DNA of 64,000 bases from the NCBI GenBank assembly GCA_965231925.1, contig OZ246894.1, forward strand, positions 4,526,001-4,590,000. Direction: 5' to 3'. The notes under the pieces are model-generated. The model was not told the origin of the DNA. It searched no databases and saw nothing but the letters and a program-made list of their open reading frames with translations. Position numbers and translations under genes: made by a program. The number at the start of each line of letters is the position of its first letter. Position 1 is the stretch's first letter. The DNA comes from Poriferisodalis sp965231925 (GTDB lineage Bacteria > Actinomycetota > Acidimicrobiia > Acidimicrobiales > Poriferisodalaceae). This document shows positions 1 to 10,500 of the stretch, piece after piece.

Positions 1-624
1 CTCGGCGTGGCGATTCTCGCGGGCTTTCGCCTGACGGCATATCTGCCCAAGTTCGAGCGCGGCGCCGCGGGGCGCGACGTGCGCTCGTTGTTCCTGTTCG
101 GCGTCAGTTATGCAGTGGCATCGGTGTCGTGCGGGTTGGCGACGTTCTTGGTGGTGGTCACCGCATCGGCCGGCGACGACAGCTTCGTCGGCGGCATCGT
201 GTCGTTCGTGCTGTATGCGCTGGGCATGGGCCTCGTGCTCACCTCGCTGGCAGTCAGCCTGGCGCTGGCCCGCGGCTGGTTGCTCGGCAAGTTGCGAGTG
301 CTGATGCGTTACACGGACTCCATCGCCGCTGTGCTGATGATTGCCGCAGGCGCCTTCACCATCTGGTACTGGTTCATCGACTTGACCGGCCGCGGCGGCG
401 ACGGACTGGTGGTGACGGTCGAACGGTGGAGCAGCGGCCTGAGCAACTGGGTCGCCTCCGTCGGTGGGCTGCGGCTGGGTCTGGTGATGAGCATTGTGCT
501 CGCCATCGGAGGCATGGCAATGCTCGTGTCGGGCCGCGGCGACGACACAGCCACGGTGTCGGGCGTCTCCGGCGAGTCCTCCGGCCCGGAACAAGCGGGC
601 ACTGCCGCTGAGGTGCTGAACTAA
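1..624 (+). CDS. CcdA/DsbD-type cytochrome c biogenesis membrane protein (5' end outside window)
   Basis: Integral membrane protein of the CcdA/DsbD transmembrane family, which passes reducing equivalents across the membrane for cytochrome c or thiol-disulfide chemistry. The frame is open from the first base, so the N-terminal part, including the first conserved cysteine helix, is missing. The visible part has about four hydrophobic helices; the segment SYAVASVSCGLATF carries the second conserved cysteine in the family context. The C-terminus is a short hydrophilic Gly/Ser-rich tail. A GTG at position 7 is probably internal, not the start. The next gene follows after 6 bases. Family assignment is good; the exact substrate is not known. 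Confidence 0.75.
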   Translation, partial: LGVAILAGFRLTAYLPKFERGAAGRDVRSLFLFGVSYAVASVSCGLATFLVVVTASAGDDSFVGGIVSFVLYALGMGLVLTSLAVSLALARGWLLGKLRVLMRYTDSIAAVLMIAAGAFTIWYWFIDLTGRGGDGLVVTVERWSSGLSNWVASVGGLRLGLVMSIVLAIGGMAMLVSGRGDDTATVSGVSGESSGPEQAGTAAEVLN

Positions 625-630
625 GCCACT

Positions 631-1329
631 GTGGCACTGCACCTGAAGGACCGCACGCTCCTCGATGCCGAGCGACCCTTCGCCGAGTTGCTGGGCCGTC
701 CCGGTGTGACCGAGGTATTGCAACTCGGCTCGCGATTCGGCTTCATGGCGTTTCACGGCGGCTGGCTCGAGGAGATCACCGACGACATCGCCACGTCCGC
801 CGCCGAGCGCAGCGGGGCCTCGATGTACGCCTGCCTGCAAGGCCCCGACGATCAGTGGCACCTGCCCAGCCACTGCTTCGATCCGACCGACTCGCCGGTG
901 CTGCGCGAGTTCCTCGATCACGTGGACGTCGTGGTGGCAGTCCACGGTTTCGGCAGCCCTCGCTTGCTGCGGGCGGTGCTGCTCGGCGGACGCAATCGGT
1001 TGCTAGCGGCCCACGTCGCGGTGCATCTGATCGGTCGGCTGCCCCACTATGAGATCCTTCACCGTCTCGACGAGATCCCCAAGTCATTGGCCGGCCAGCA
1101 CCCTCGCAACCCGTGCAACCTGCCCAGCGGCGGCGGCGTCCAGATCGAGCTGCCTCCGCGCATCCGCGGCAAGAGCCCGATGTGGACAGGATTCCGTGGT
1201 CCCGGACGCGTCCCGCACCATGAGGCCTTGATCGAGGGGCTGGCGGCAGCGGCTCGCGCCTGGACGCTCTGCGAGAACCCGTCCGTCGAACATCGCGGCC
1301 GCCTTCCCGAGTCTTCGATCGCCGGCTGA
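631..1329 (+). CDS. Poly-gamma-glutamate hydrolase family protein
   Basis: A 232-residue protein matching the phage/bacterial poly-gamma-glutamate hydrolase family (DUF867 type), zinc-dependent amidohydrolases related to carboxypeptidase folds. Visible hallmarks in order are HGG at residues 42-44 followed by acidic residues, a second histidine block (H77, H81), VAVHGFG with H105, and GGRN at 119-122; the segment NPCNLPSGGGVQIELPP (about 160-176) is the conserved distal motif. The GTG start lies 6 bases after the preceding gene. There is no signal peptide, so the enzyme is probably cytoplasmic. Natural substrate unknown. Confidence 0.7.
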   Translation: MALHLKDRTLLDAERPFAELLGRPGVTEVLQLGSRFGFMAFHGGWLEEITDDIATSAAERSGASMYACLQGPDDQWHLPSHCFDPTDSPVLREFLDHVDVVVAVHGFGSPRLLRAVLLGGRNRLLAAHVAVHLIGRLPHYEILHRLDEIPKSLAGQHPRNPCNLPSGGGVQIELPPRIRGKSPMWTGFRGPGRVPHHEALIEGLAAAARAWTLCENPSVEHRGRLPESSIAG

Positions 1330-1339
1330 GTGATCCCCG

Positions 1340-1753
1340 ATGCCGTCGCGCGTCGCATGGAGGGTGGCGGCGGCGGGGGTCGGCGGCGCTGCCATCCGCT
1401 GGGGCGTCGCCGCACCTCTCGACGACACATGGGCGCTGTTCGTCGTCAATGTCGTCGGATGCGGCATCGTCGGATGGGCCACCGCCCGCCGTGAGCGGAT
1501 CTGGACCCGGCGACTCACGCAATCCAGCATCCCCAGTTCCGGCAGGGTCGACGACGGCCCGTCGCCCTGGTTGACCGTCGGTTTCTGCGGGGCGCTCACC
1601 AGCATGTCGGCACTCGCCCTGCAACTTGCCAGACACCTCGACGACGGCCGCATCGCGACTGCGGGAGCATGGCTCGGTCTGACCATTGCAGCCTGCACTG
1701 CAGCATTCGTGGGGTGCCGCTTTGCCGTTGTCGCCCGCTGGAGGCGATCATGA
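1340..1753 (+). CDS. crcB: Fluoride ion channel CrcB/Fluc, first subunit
   Basis: Small membrane protein (137 residues) of the Fluc/CrcB family, which exports fluoride as a dual-topology or heterodimeric channel. Family motifs visible are a GG-x-x-x-R near residue 15-20 (GGAAIRW), the VN-x-x-G pore motif (FVVNVVGC) and the GFCG-x-x-T-S block (GFCGALTSMSA). It has four predicted helices. A hydrophilic insert of about 25 residues lies between helix 2 and helix 3. The stop codon overlaps the start of the second crcB in an ATGA, so the two are translationally coupled, as in species with heterodimeric Fluc. Confidence 0.8.
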   Translation: MPSRVAWRVAAAGVGGAAIRWGVAAPLDDTWALFVVNVVGCGIVGWATARRERIWTRRLTQSSIPSSGRVDDGPSPWLTVGFCGALTSMSALALQLARHLDDGRIATAGAWLGLTIAACTAAFVGCRFAVVARWRRS

Positions 1754-2079
1754 CGGTATTCGCCGTGGTGGTCGGCTTCAGCGTCGCAGCCGCCGCAGGC
1801 ACCCTCGTGCGCTGGCGAGTGAGCACAGCGCTCGGGCCAGGCGGCACGCTGATTGTCAACATCGCCGGCGCCTTCGTTCTGGGCCTGCTCTCCGCCACGT
1901 CGAGCGCTGCCGCGACCATCATCGGCACCGCCGGCCTCGGCGCCCTCACCACCGTGTCGGGCGTCCTGCCCGAGAGCGCTCGCCTCAGCCGAGCCAGCCC
2001 ACTGCTCGCCCTCGGCTACGTCTCGCTGACGATCACCAGCGCCACCGCCGCTGCCTATGTCGGCCTTGCGCTCGCCTAG
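1750..2079 (+). CDS. crcB: Fluoride ion channel CrcB/Fluc, second subunit
   Basis: A 109-residue Fluc/CrcB protein, starting at the ATG that overlaps the upstream stop (ATGA at 1750-1753). It keeps AGTLVRWRV near the N-terminus, the LIVNIAG pore motif and LGALTTVSG, equivalent to the G-x-x-T-T-F-S block with Val replacing Phe. A longer reading in the same frame from 1669 would lie inside the first gene and is not favoured. With the first subunit it likely forms a heterodimeric fluoride channel. Confidence 0.8.
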   Translation: MTVFAVVVGFSVAAAAGTLVRWRVSTALGPGGTLIVNIAGAFVLGLLSATSSAAATIIGTAGLGALTTVSGVLPESARLSRASPLLALGYVSLTITSATAAAYVGLALA

Positions 2080-2228
2080 GAGGGTGGCCGGGAATGGGTG
2101 CCGGGCTCAACCTGCAAGCCTCTGGCCTGCGGCTTTGCATGCGCCAAACACCCTAAATGCGGCTTTCCGACCAGGCTCCTGGCCCGTGGCGGCTGGCTGT
2201 GGGCTGTGGGGGGGTTGCCCCCGGGTGT

Positions 2229-3464
2229 TCAGGTTGGTGGTGCTCGGGGTGGCTGGTCGGTCGGGGACGGGCCGTGGCTGCTCACCGGGGGCTGGGCTGG
2301 TGGTTGGAGCCGGTAGCGGCTGTCGTTGGGGTCCCATTCGACGGTGAAGTGTTGTTGGTGGATTTTGTCGTTGTGGCAGTCGGCGCAGACGGTGACGAGG
2401 TTCGCGTAGTCGGTGGGGCCGCCGTGCTGCCAGTGGTCGATGTGGTGGTGCTGGCAGCGCTCGGGTGCGATGCCGCACCCCACGCAGCCTTTGTCGCGCA
2501 ACGCCAGCGCAGCGCGTTGGAGGTCGGTGGCGCTGCGGCGGGAGCGTCCCATGCGCAGATCGCCGGTGGCGGCGTCGAAGATCGCCGGCAGCACCTCGGC
2601 ATCGACAGCGAGCTTGGCGATCTCGCCGATCGGGATCGGTGTGCCGTCGCCCAGACGGCCGCCGGCGAGCCGGTGGTTCACCATGTCGTAGTCGGCGACG
2701 ACGATCAGCGACGCGCCCGTGGGACGTTTGGCGTCGGGATCGCAGATGAGCTGTGTGATCGCGTCGGCCATCCGCTGCTGGGGAGTGCGCCGCGCAGCGG
2801 GGTCTTCGTGTTGGAACAGGCGCCGCTCCGTGGCGGCGATCACGGTGCCCAGCCGGGCGCCGGTGACCGGGTCGACAGCGACGTTGAGCACCGTCATCCC
2901 GTCGCTGGCACGGGTGAAGATCTTGGCGGTGCGCGCTGTGCGCTGCCGCTCCAGCACCGACGCTCCGTCGTCGCGGTTGACGTCGGCCACATGACGGGCG
3001 ACGGTGCGACGAAACTCGTCATAGCCCTCATGCTGCGCGCGCCCGGCCAGATATCGGTCGTCGATCGGGGCGTCGCCCGCGGCGCGGGCGATCAGCTGCG
3101 CGTGGCCCACCGGAACCGAGCCCGCCCACAGCCCCCGGCGGGTCGCATCCAGCTCGCCGAGCCTCACCGCGTCCCTCACGTCTCCGCGTGCCTTGCGGCC
3201 CGAAACCGACATCGCGTCCGCAGCAGCATGCGCAGCCGCCCCGTCGCCGTCACGGCGAGCGATCTCGCCCAACGCGTCCGCCTTCATCGCCGCCAGCCCC
3301 GACTCCGCGCGAGCGATCTCGCCCAGCCGAGCCTGCAAGCCCTGCCCGCACAGCCCAGCGACATCCACCGCGTCCACACGCACCCCACCCGACGCCAACA
3401 CGTCCGCGGGGCTGCTGCTCGGAGCCCCCGGCCCGCTGCCGTCGCTGCTGCCGCCACTTGCCAT
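2229..3464 (-). CDS. DUF222/13E12-type HNH endonuclease domain protein
   Basis: A 411-residue protein of the actinobacterial DUF222-plus-HNH family (13E12 repeat type). The N-terminal two thirds is the alpha-helical DUF222-like part; the C-terminus carries the nuclease domain with Cys pair C327/C330, the histidine cluster near 339-344 (HHHIDHW), and C360/C363-H364, the metal-binding HNH layout. The ATG at 3464 is chosen because residues after it begin the conserved region, while the longer frame to 4046 has low-complexity sequence running into an IS remnant. The C-terminal 30 residues are proline-rich. These genes are multicopy in actinobacteria and thought to be mobile; function unproven. 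Confidence 0.8.
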   Translation of the reverse strand: MASGGSSDGSGPGAPSSSPADVLASGGVRVDAVDVAGLCGQGLQARLGEIARAESGLAAMKADALGEIARRDGDGAAAHAAADAMSVSGRKARGDVRDAVRLGELDATRRGLWAGSVPVGHAQLIARAAGDAPIDDRYLAGRAQHEGYDEFRRTVARHVADVNRDDGASVLERQRTARTAKIFTRASDGMTVLNVAVDPVTGARLGTVIAATERRLFQHEDPAARRTPQQRMADAITQLICDPDAKRPTGASLIVVADYDMVNHRLAGGRLGDGTPIPIGEIAKLAVDAEVLPAIFDAATGDLRMGRSRRSATDLQRAALALRDKGCVGCGIAPERCQHHHIDHWQHGGPTDYANLVTVCADCHNDKIHQQHFTVEWDPNDSRYRLQPPAQPPVSSHGPSPTDQPPRAPPT

Positions 3465-3889
3465 AGAACAACCGTACAAAGGGGGTGTCACAGCCATGAT
3501 GTTGGGGTCAGTGGTCGGGGCTCGGGTCTGATGCTGCGCGTCGCGTTCACGGCACTTGTGGTGTCTGCGGCTGCGCCTGGTCGCCGCCCCGGCGGGGCTG
3601 CCGGTCGCGTTCGCCGACGCCAAGGCCGGCGAACGCGACGTCTGCGCCGACATGATCGCCGCAGCACAGACCGCCCGAGCCGGCCGGGCGTGGTGAGCAG
3701 CCGCCGGGCGTGTCCGGCGCCGTCGCCGCGGAGGCGCTCGCCGCCTGGGACCGCGTCCTGGGCCTGCAGCTCGCCGACGTGTGCGTCGGCGGGTCGCTCC
3801 GCGAAGCGCTCTGCGGCGGCCCGGGCGCCGGCAAGAGCCCTGTCGACAGGCGAAGGGTCCGCCAGAAGCCAAGTCGCGTGGTCTGGGCT

Positions 3890-4500
3890 CGGGAACCATG
3901 CGTGACTCCTGGCAGTCACGCGGATCGTTCGCGCGACTCGACCCGCGGCGGGCCCGAAGACTGGGCCGGAGATACCCGGTCGCGGTCGACGCGGCGGGCG
4001 TCCCCGCGGGGCGGGCAGCCGACGGCGCGAACCGCGACGGCATCATGCTGTTGGGCCCCGCCGTGGGCCGGGCCGCCGAACGCGGCCTGCGTCACGACAT
4101 CGACGCCGTCCGCCTCGACCGCGGCTGCCGGGGCACCCGCGTCGGCCAGGCAGCCGCCGCTGCGGGCATCTGCGACCTGGCGCGGCCCCAACCACAAGCC
4201 CGGCCGCCACAGCCCCGCCGCACCGGTCCCCGCGCCGCCGGGGGCTGCGCTGGCGAGTCGAGCACGCCAACTCGCGGCTGTCCAGTCACGGGCATCTGCG
4301 ACCCGACACCGACCGGCGCGCCGAGCACCGCCAAGCCCAGACCGCCCTCGCCGTCGCCCTCGTCACCGAACTCATCGACCGCCGCGACCGCCGGAACCCG
4401 CACCGACCCGCCCATTGGCGCATCCTCCGACAGCGTCAGCGAACAGGCACCGGCCTGCGGGCAAAGCAGGCAGCGCCGGCCGCCGCGGCCGGCCCGGCGC
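3890..4500 (+). pseudogene. IS5-family-like transposase remnant, frameshifted
   Basis: Two reading frames together resemble the C-terminal half of an IS5-type DDE transposase. Frame 1 (to about 4230) reads RRYPVAVDAAGVP, then ANRDGIMLL and VRLDRGCRGTRVG, equivalent to the DDE-domain second aspartate region. Frame 3 (from about 4240) reads LRWRVEHANSRLS and GHLRPDTDRR, equivalent to the R-W-x-V-E catalytic glutamate region and the YREK-like end. A frameshift lies between about 4200 and 4240, and no intact N-terminus was found upstream. No terminal inverted repeats were identified. It is a decayed element between the HNH gene and the giant repeat gene. Confidence 0.55.
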
Positions 4501-4585
4501 TGGCTCGGCATGCGCCTTGCGGGGTCGGGGGTGCTCTCGGCTGCTTGGCGTCGGGGATCGCGCCGGCGCGGCGGCTGGGGCGGGG

Positions 4586-7500
4586 TCAGTCGTTGTCGGT
4601 GATGGTGATGGTGCCTGTTGCGTCGGGTCGGTACCAGCTGCGGGGGAGGTATGCCTCGATCACGAAGTGTTCGTCGGGTTCTTTGATGCTGTCGTCTTCG
4701 AGCCATATGTGTGCGGTCATGGCGGTGACGCCTGGCGCGAATGTGAGCTCGCCGAATTCGGCGGCGTAGTCCCATGAGTGCGCGCGGTCGTCGAGCAGGT
4801 GCCAGGCGGTGGCGGTGTTCCATCTGATGCGGGTCTCGCGTGCGGACGCGTGCGACAGGCGTATCTCGACGGCGACCACGGCGCCTTCGGCCGCGGAGGC
4901 GTCGGAGACGGCGACGCTCAGCTTCGTGCCCGACGCGGGCTCGTCGTCGTCGGCTACGGCGACCGTGGCCGTGCGGGCGGTGCTCGACACGGTGTAGCCG
5001 GCGCCGGCGGCGGGCGCGTCGAGCGTCGCGGTGACCGACCCGTCGTCCTCGTCTGCGCTGTCGCCCGCGGTGGCCACAGCGAACGCGGCGCTGGTCGCGC
5101 CCGCGGCGATGGTGACGGTGCGGGCGCCGGTCGCGGCGCCGTAGTCGCCCGCGGCGGTGACGGTGAGAGTGACATCGAGGTCGGCGTGGGGTGCGATGTC
5201 GGCGGCGACGGTGAACGACGCGGGGCTGCCCTCGGTGACGGCGGCGGCGGCGGTGACCGAGATCTGCGGCACGTCGTCGTCGGCTACGGCGACCGTCGCA
5301 GCCGACGCGGTGCTCGACACGGTGTAGCCGGCGGCGGCGGCGGGCGCGTCGAGCGTGGCGGTGACCGACCCGTCGGGCTCGTCTGCGCTGTCGCCGGCGG
5401 TGGCCACGCTCAGCGCGGCACTGGTGGCGCCCGCGGCGATGGTGACGGTGCGCGTGCCGGCCGCGGCGCCGTAGCTGCCGTCGGCGGTGACGGTGACGGT
5501 CACGTCGAGGGCGGCATGGGGCGCCGGGCTGGCGGTGAGGGTGAACGACGCGGGACTGCCCTCGGTCACGCCTGAGCCGGCGGCGATGGAGATCTCCGGG
5601 ACGTCGTCGTCGGCGACGTCGACGGTGGCTGTGCGGGCGGTGCTCGACACGGTGTAGCCGGCGGCGGGCGCGTCGAGCGTCGCGGTGACTGTGCCGTCGG
5701 GCTCGTCGGTGCTGTCGCCGGCGGTGGCCACGGTTAGCGCGGCGCTGGTGGCGCCTGCTGCGATGGTGACGGTGCGCGTGCCGGTCGTGGCGCCGTAGCT
5801 GCCGTCGGCGGTGACGGTGACGGTCACGTCGAGGTCGGCGTGGGGTGCGATGTCGGCGGTGACGGTGAACGCGGCGGGGCTGCCCTCGGTGACGGCGGCG
5901 GCGGCGGTGATGCTGATTGTCGGCTCGTCGTCGTCTTCGACGTCGACGGCGGCAGCCGACGCGGTCGCCGACACGGTGTAGCCGGCGCCGGCGGCGGGAG
6001 TGTCGAGCGTGGCGGTGACGGTTCCGTCGGCTTCGTCTGTGCTGTCGTCGGCGGTGGCGACGGTGACGGTGACGCTGCCGGCGGCGGGGATGGTCACTGT
6101 CTGTTGGCCGGTCGCGGCGCCGTGGTTGCCGTCGGCGGTGACGGTGAGGGTCACGTCGAGGTCGGCTGCCGGGGCGGGGCTGGCGGTGACGGTGAACACG
6201 GCGTCGCTGCCTTCGGTCACGCCCGCGGCGGCGGTGATCGAGATCACCGGCGTGGCGGGCGCGGTGGTGTCGTCGTCGGCGACGGCGACCGTGGCGGCGC
6301 CTGCTGTGGGCGACACGGTGTAGCCGCTGGCGGTGTTGACGGTGGCGGTGATCGACCCGTCGGCTTCGTCGGTGTCGTCGTCGGCGGTGCCGATGGTCAG
6401 CGTGGCGGTGCCGGCGGTGCCGATGGTGACCGTGCGCACGCCGGCAGCGGCGCCCCAGTCGCCGCTCTGGGCGACGGTGACGCTGACGGGGAGGTCGGCT
6501 GCGGGCGGCGGGCTGGCGGTGACGGTGAAGACGGCGTCGCCGCCTTCGGTGACCCCGCCGGCGGCGGTGACCGAGATCACCGGCACGACCGGCGCAGTCG
6601 CGTCGTCGTCGGCCACGGCCACCGTGGCGGTGCTGTGGGTTGCTGACACGGTGTAGCCGTTGCCGGTGCTGACGGTGGCGGTGATCGATCCGTCGGCTTC
6701 GTCGGCGTCGTCGTCGGCGGTCGGCACGGGCAGCGTGACGCTGCCCGCAGCCGGGATGGTGACGGTGCGGGCGCCGGCGGTGGCGCCCCAGTCGCCGTTT
6801 TGGGCGACGGTGACGGTGACGTCGAGGTCGGCTGCGGGCGGCGGGCTGGCGGTGAGGGTGAACTGTGCCGGGCTGCCTTCGGTGACGTCGCTGCCGGCGG
6901 TGACCGAGATCGCCGGCACGGCTGTTTCCTGCTTCTGCTGTTCGCGGTCGGGCGCCAAGGTGACGGCGCTTTGCTCGGTCTGCCCGTCGGCCAGCGTGGT
7001 GACTGTGATGGTGTGGGTGTCGAGGATCTCGGCGCCGCGGTACGCGATGACGAACACCTTGTAGCCGGTCTCAGGGTCGAGGCCGGTGATGCGATGCTCG
7101 GTGCCGTCGGTGGAGGCGTACTTGATCCGGGGGATGCCCGGGCTGGGGTACCAGCCGATCTGGTACTGCACGCCGTCGCCTTGGGAGGCCCACACGATCG
7201 TGGCGGCGGTGTCGGCGATCTGTGTGACGCCGATGGCGACGGCCTGCTCGGCGGGCGGGTCGGCCGGGGTGTGCCGGCCGACGGGCGGGTCGGGGTCGAC
7301 GAAGCCGTCGTCGGCGGTGCTGGTGAGGGTGGGGCCGTAGACGACCGGGACGGTGAGCCCGGCGTGGGTGTGGTCCCAGTAGCCGGTGAGGCTCAGCGCA
7401 ATGTCGTAGCTGCCCGACGTGCCGAAATCGGCGGCCATGGCGAGGTCGACGCGGATCGGTGTGTCCCAGCCGTCGGCGGTGACGGTGCGGCGCAGCTCCC

Positions 7501-10500
7501 GATGGCGGCCGCCGCCGTCGACCGACGCGGTGAACGGGGCACGGTCATAGACGACTTGTGCCGTGCAGGCCAGCCCGGCGGTGGAGCGTCCCGCGGCGGC
7601 CTCGCGCTGTCGATGGCGTTCCAGCGTGGAGGGCGGCATGTCGCAAGCGGGGGTGGTGCGCACAGCGCCGTTCACGGTGCGGGTGACCATCGTCACCACC
7701 CCGTCGGCCGGCACCCGGGTGCGCGACACCACTCTTTGGAGCCGTATGAACAGCGACTCCGCGCAGTGATCGTCGTCTCGTCCCGCGCAGTCCACCAGCG
7801 GGCCGGACAAGCGCACCTCGAACGACGCAGTCCCCCCGGCGCTGCTGTTCAGCGAGATCTCATCAAGCGGGTCGCCGCCGCCCACCGGCGTCACCGACAG
7901 CGTGAGCTTGTCGTCGTCGACGACAGTGCCCGCAAGGCCGAACCAGCCCTCGTCGCGGCCCTCGCCGTCTGCGAGCCGGCCGTCGGTGACATAGCTGTCG
8001 CTGAAGTCGTGACCGATCCTGAACAAGCTGTCGCGGGCATGCACGTCGTCGTCGTGCGCAGCGGTCACCGTGAACGTGCGCAATTCGGCGAAATCATCAG
8101 CCGACGTCCACGACACGGACGCCGGGGCGACGGTCACCCCGGAGCCTTCGATGATGCGCGGGGTGACGGTGATCGGCTCGCCGGGCCGCGGGACGATGTA
8201 GTTGCGGACCGTGTAGGTCGCCGTCGCGCCCTCCGCGACGGCGAGGCAGTACTCGTTGGGGCAGTGCGGGCTGATCTGAGGGTCCCTGCGGCCGAGCCCG
8301 GGGGTGACGACCACCTTGATGTCGGGCAGCGCCACCGCAGTGTCTGTCGTGGTGAGGGCCACGTCGTACACGCGGTCGGGGCCGCCGCACGACTGCGGGG
8401 TGGTGGTGCCTGTCGTGGTGCAGCGCCGCGGGGCGTGCACGACGATCTCGCGCCAGCCCTTGTGACGCGTCGTGTACACCTGCGAGGTGTACCCGGCCCA
8501 GTCCGCCGCGTCGAACCCGAAACCGATCGACGCCGACCGGCCGAGATAGGTGACACTGCCTTCGGGGGTGGCGGGCTGGACCGCCTGGGACTGCACCTTG
8601 CGGCCCCGCCGGCCCGTGCACTCCTCATACCAGTGCGCGTCCAGCTTCACACGGGACTCCTGCTTGAACCCGTCCGCACTGCTGACAGTGACCGTCGCGT
8701 ACCCCTCCGCGTCGACCCGTTCGGGCGACACCTGCACCGCCAGCAGCCTGCGCACCCCCTCGTGAAGCACATAAGTGTCATAAGTCCAGACCGTGCACGG
8801 CTGCGCCGGCCAATAACCCATCCACAGATCGTCAGGGCCGCGCAGCAGAACGCCCGCAGCATCAGACGACGTCGCCGTGATGTCGGTGGACTCCGAGCCG
8901 GTCAGCTCATGGCCCACATCGACGCGCACCACCGCCGCAGAACCCTCCTCCACGAACACCGTCGCGGTGCCGCAGTCGACGCCGGCTTCGCACGTCGACA
9001 CCGTCACATCAGGCGGCGCCCCCACCCGGAACACCGGCGACACCCCATACAGCGAAAAGCTGTCCGCCGCCGGGTAGTCACCGTGGGCGATCGCCTTGTA
9101 AGCCCCGCCCAGACGTATATGACGCCCGGCCTGCACACGCGTCGACCCCAGCGGATTCGTCGCGTGCCTGGCGCCGTTGGAACGGGTCCCGGTCCAGACC
9201 CACTGGGAATGCGAACGCGAACCGGGGACCTGCAACCCCGCAGCGTCACGCCGCGACGGCGTGTTCTCCCACCCCTCAGACCAGAACGCCGCGTTGCCCG
9301 CAGCCACACGCAGCCCGCCCAGCCAATACACCGCCACATCGCGGTGATGCTCCACACCCGGGTTCATGCCCAGATGCTCACGCGCATCCACCTCCGACGT
9401 GGACCCCACCGCCCTGAAATGCCGCGCGAACGGCACAATCGCCGCATGCGCGCCGCCGGTGTGGCCGCCCGCCGCCGAAGCCCGCACGAACGCGTCATAC
9501 ACACCGATATCGCTGCTCGTCGCATCGCGGCCGTCCGCTGTCACGAACAACAACCGGAACTCATCACCCGGCTCGACCCCGTCAGGGTTCAACGCCCAGT
9601 CATGAGGCACATCAACAATCCGCACCGCAGGCGCCGCGACCTCGAACACCGCCGACACCCCATAAAACGGGCGGCTCCCCGTCGGGGACTCCGCAGTGTC
9701 CCCGATCGGGTTGCGGCTCGACCCAGAGACGCGGTAGTTCCCCGCAAACGGATTGTTCGCCGACCCCAGACGGCTCGACGCCGCCGTCGACGCGCGTCCG
9801 TCGTGGTGGGTGCCGGTGAACGCAAAAGCAGTCTCGGTCGCCCCCGTCGGCACCGTGCCCGCCGCGTTGCGGCGATCCCCCGAGCCCCAGTTCTCCCACG
9901 TGTCAGCCCAGAACGTCTCGCTGCTGTCCGCGACCCGGGACCCGTTCAGCCAATAGACGGCCACATCCGGGTCATGAGGGCTGCCCGGGTTCATCCGCAG
10001 ATGCTCAAACGCGAACACCGACCCCGTCGACCCCAGCGCCCTGAACTGCGACGCATGCTCACGGATCGCGTCGTGCGCGCCGCCGGTGTGGTCCCCCGCC
10101 GCCGAGGCCTGCACGAACGCGTCGTAATCGGCGATGTCGCTGCTGGTCGCGTCGCGTGTGTCCTGAGTCAAAAACAGCAGCCGGAACCTGCCGCCCGCAC
10201 CCACCCCGTCAGGCTTGAGATCCCACTCGAACGGCACCTGCACCACCCCAACCGGCGCCGGCACATCAAGCACATCCACCGTGAACCGCTTCGTGAACGT
10301 GTCAGTGCGCAGCACCGGATCCGCGCCGCCGCCCACATTCGTCGCCGACAGCGCATCGAACTCCGTGTCAGAACCCAACGCCACCTGTATCGGCTCCGCG
10401 CCCGCCTCGACCGTGCCGTCGGCTGCCGCGGCGAACACCAGCCCGGCGTGCTGCGCGCCGTCGCCGGAGAACTCGACCACACCCGAAGCGGCGTCCCAGG

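Noticed and set aside
2205..2225. G/C-rich stem as a terminator between crcB and the HNH gene
   Set aside because: No U tract follows and the stem is a simple G-rich/C-rich pairing expected by chance in this composition.
2157..3905. Plus-strand frame of 582 codons opposite the HNH gene
   Set aside because: Antisense shadow of the HNH gene; no recognisable domain or start context.
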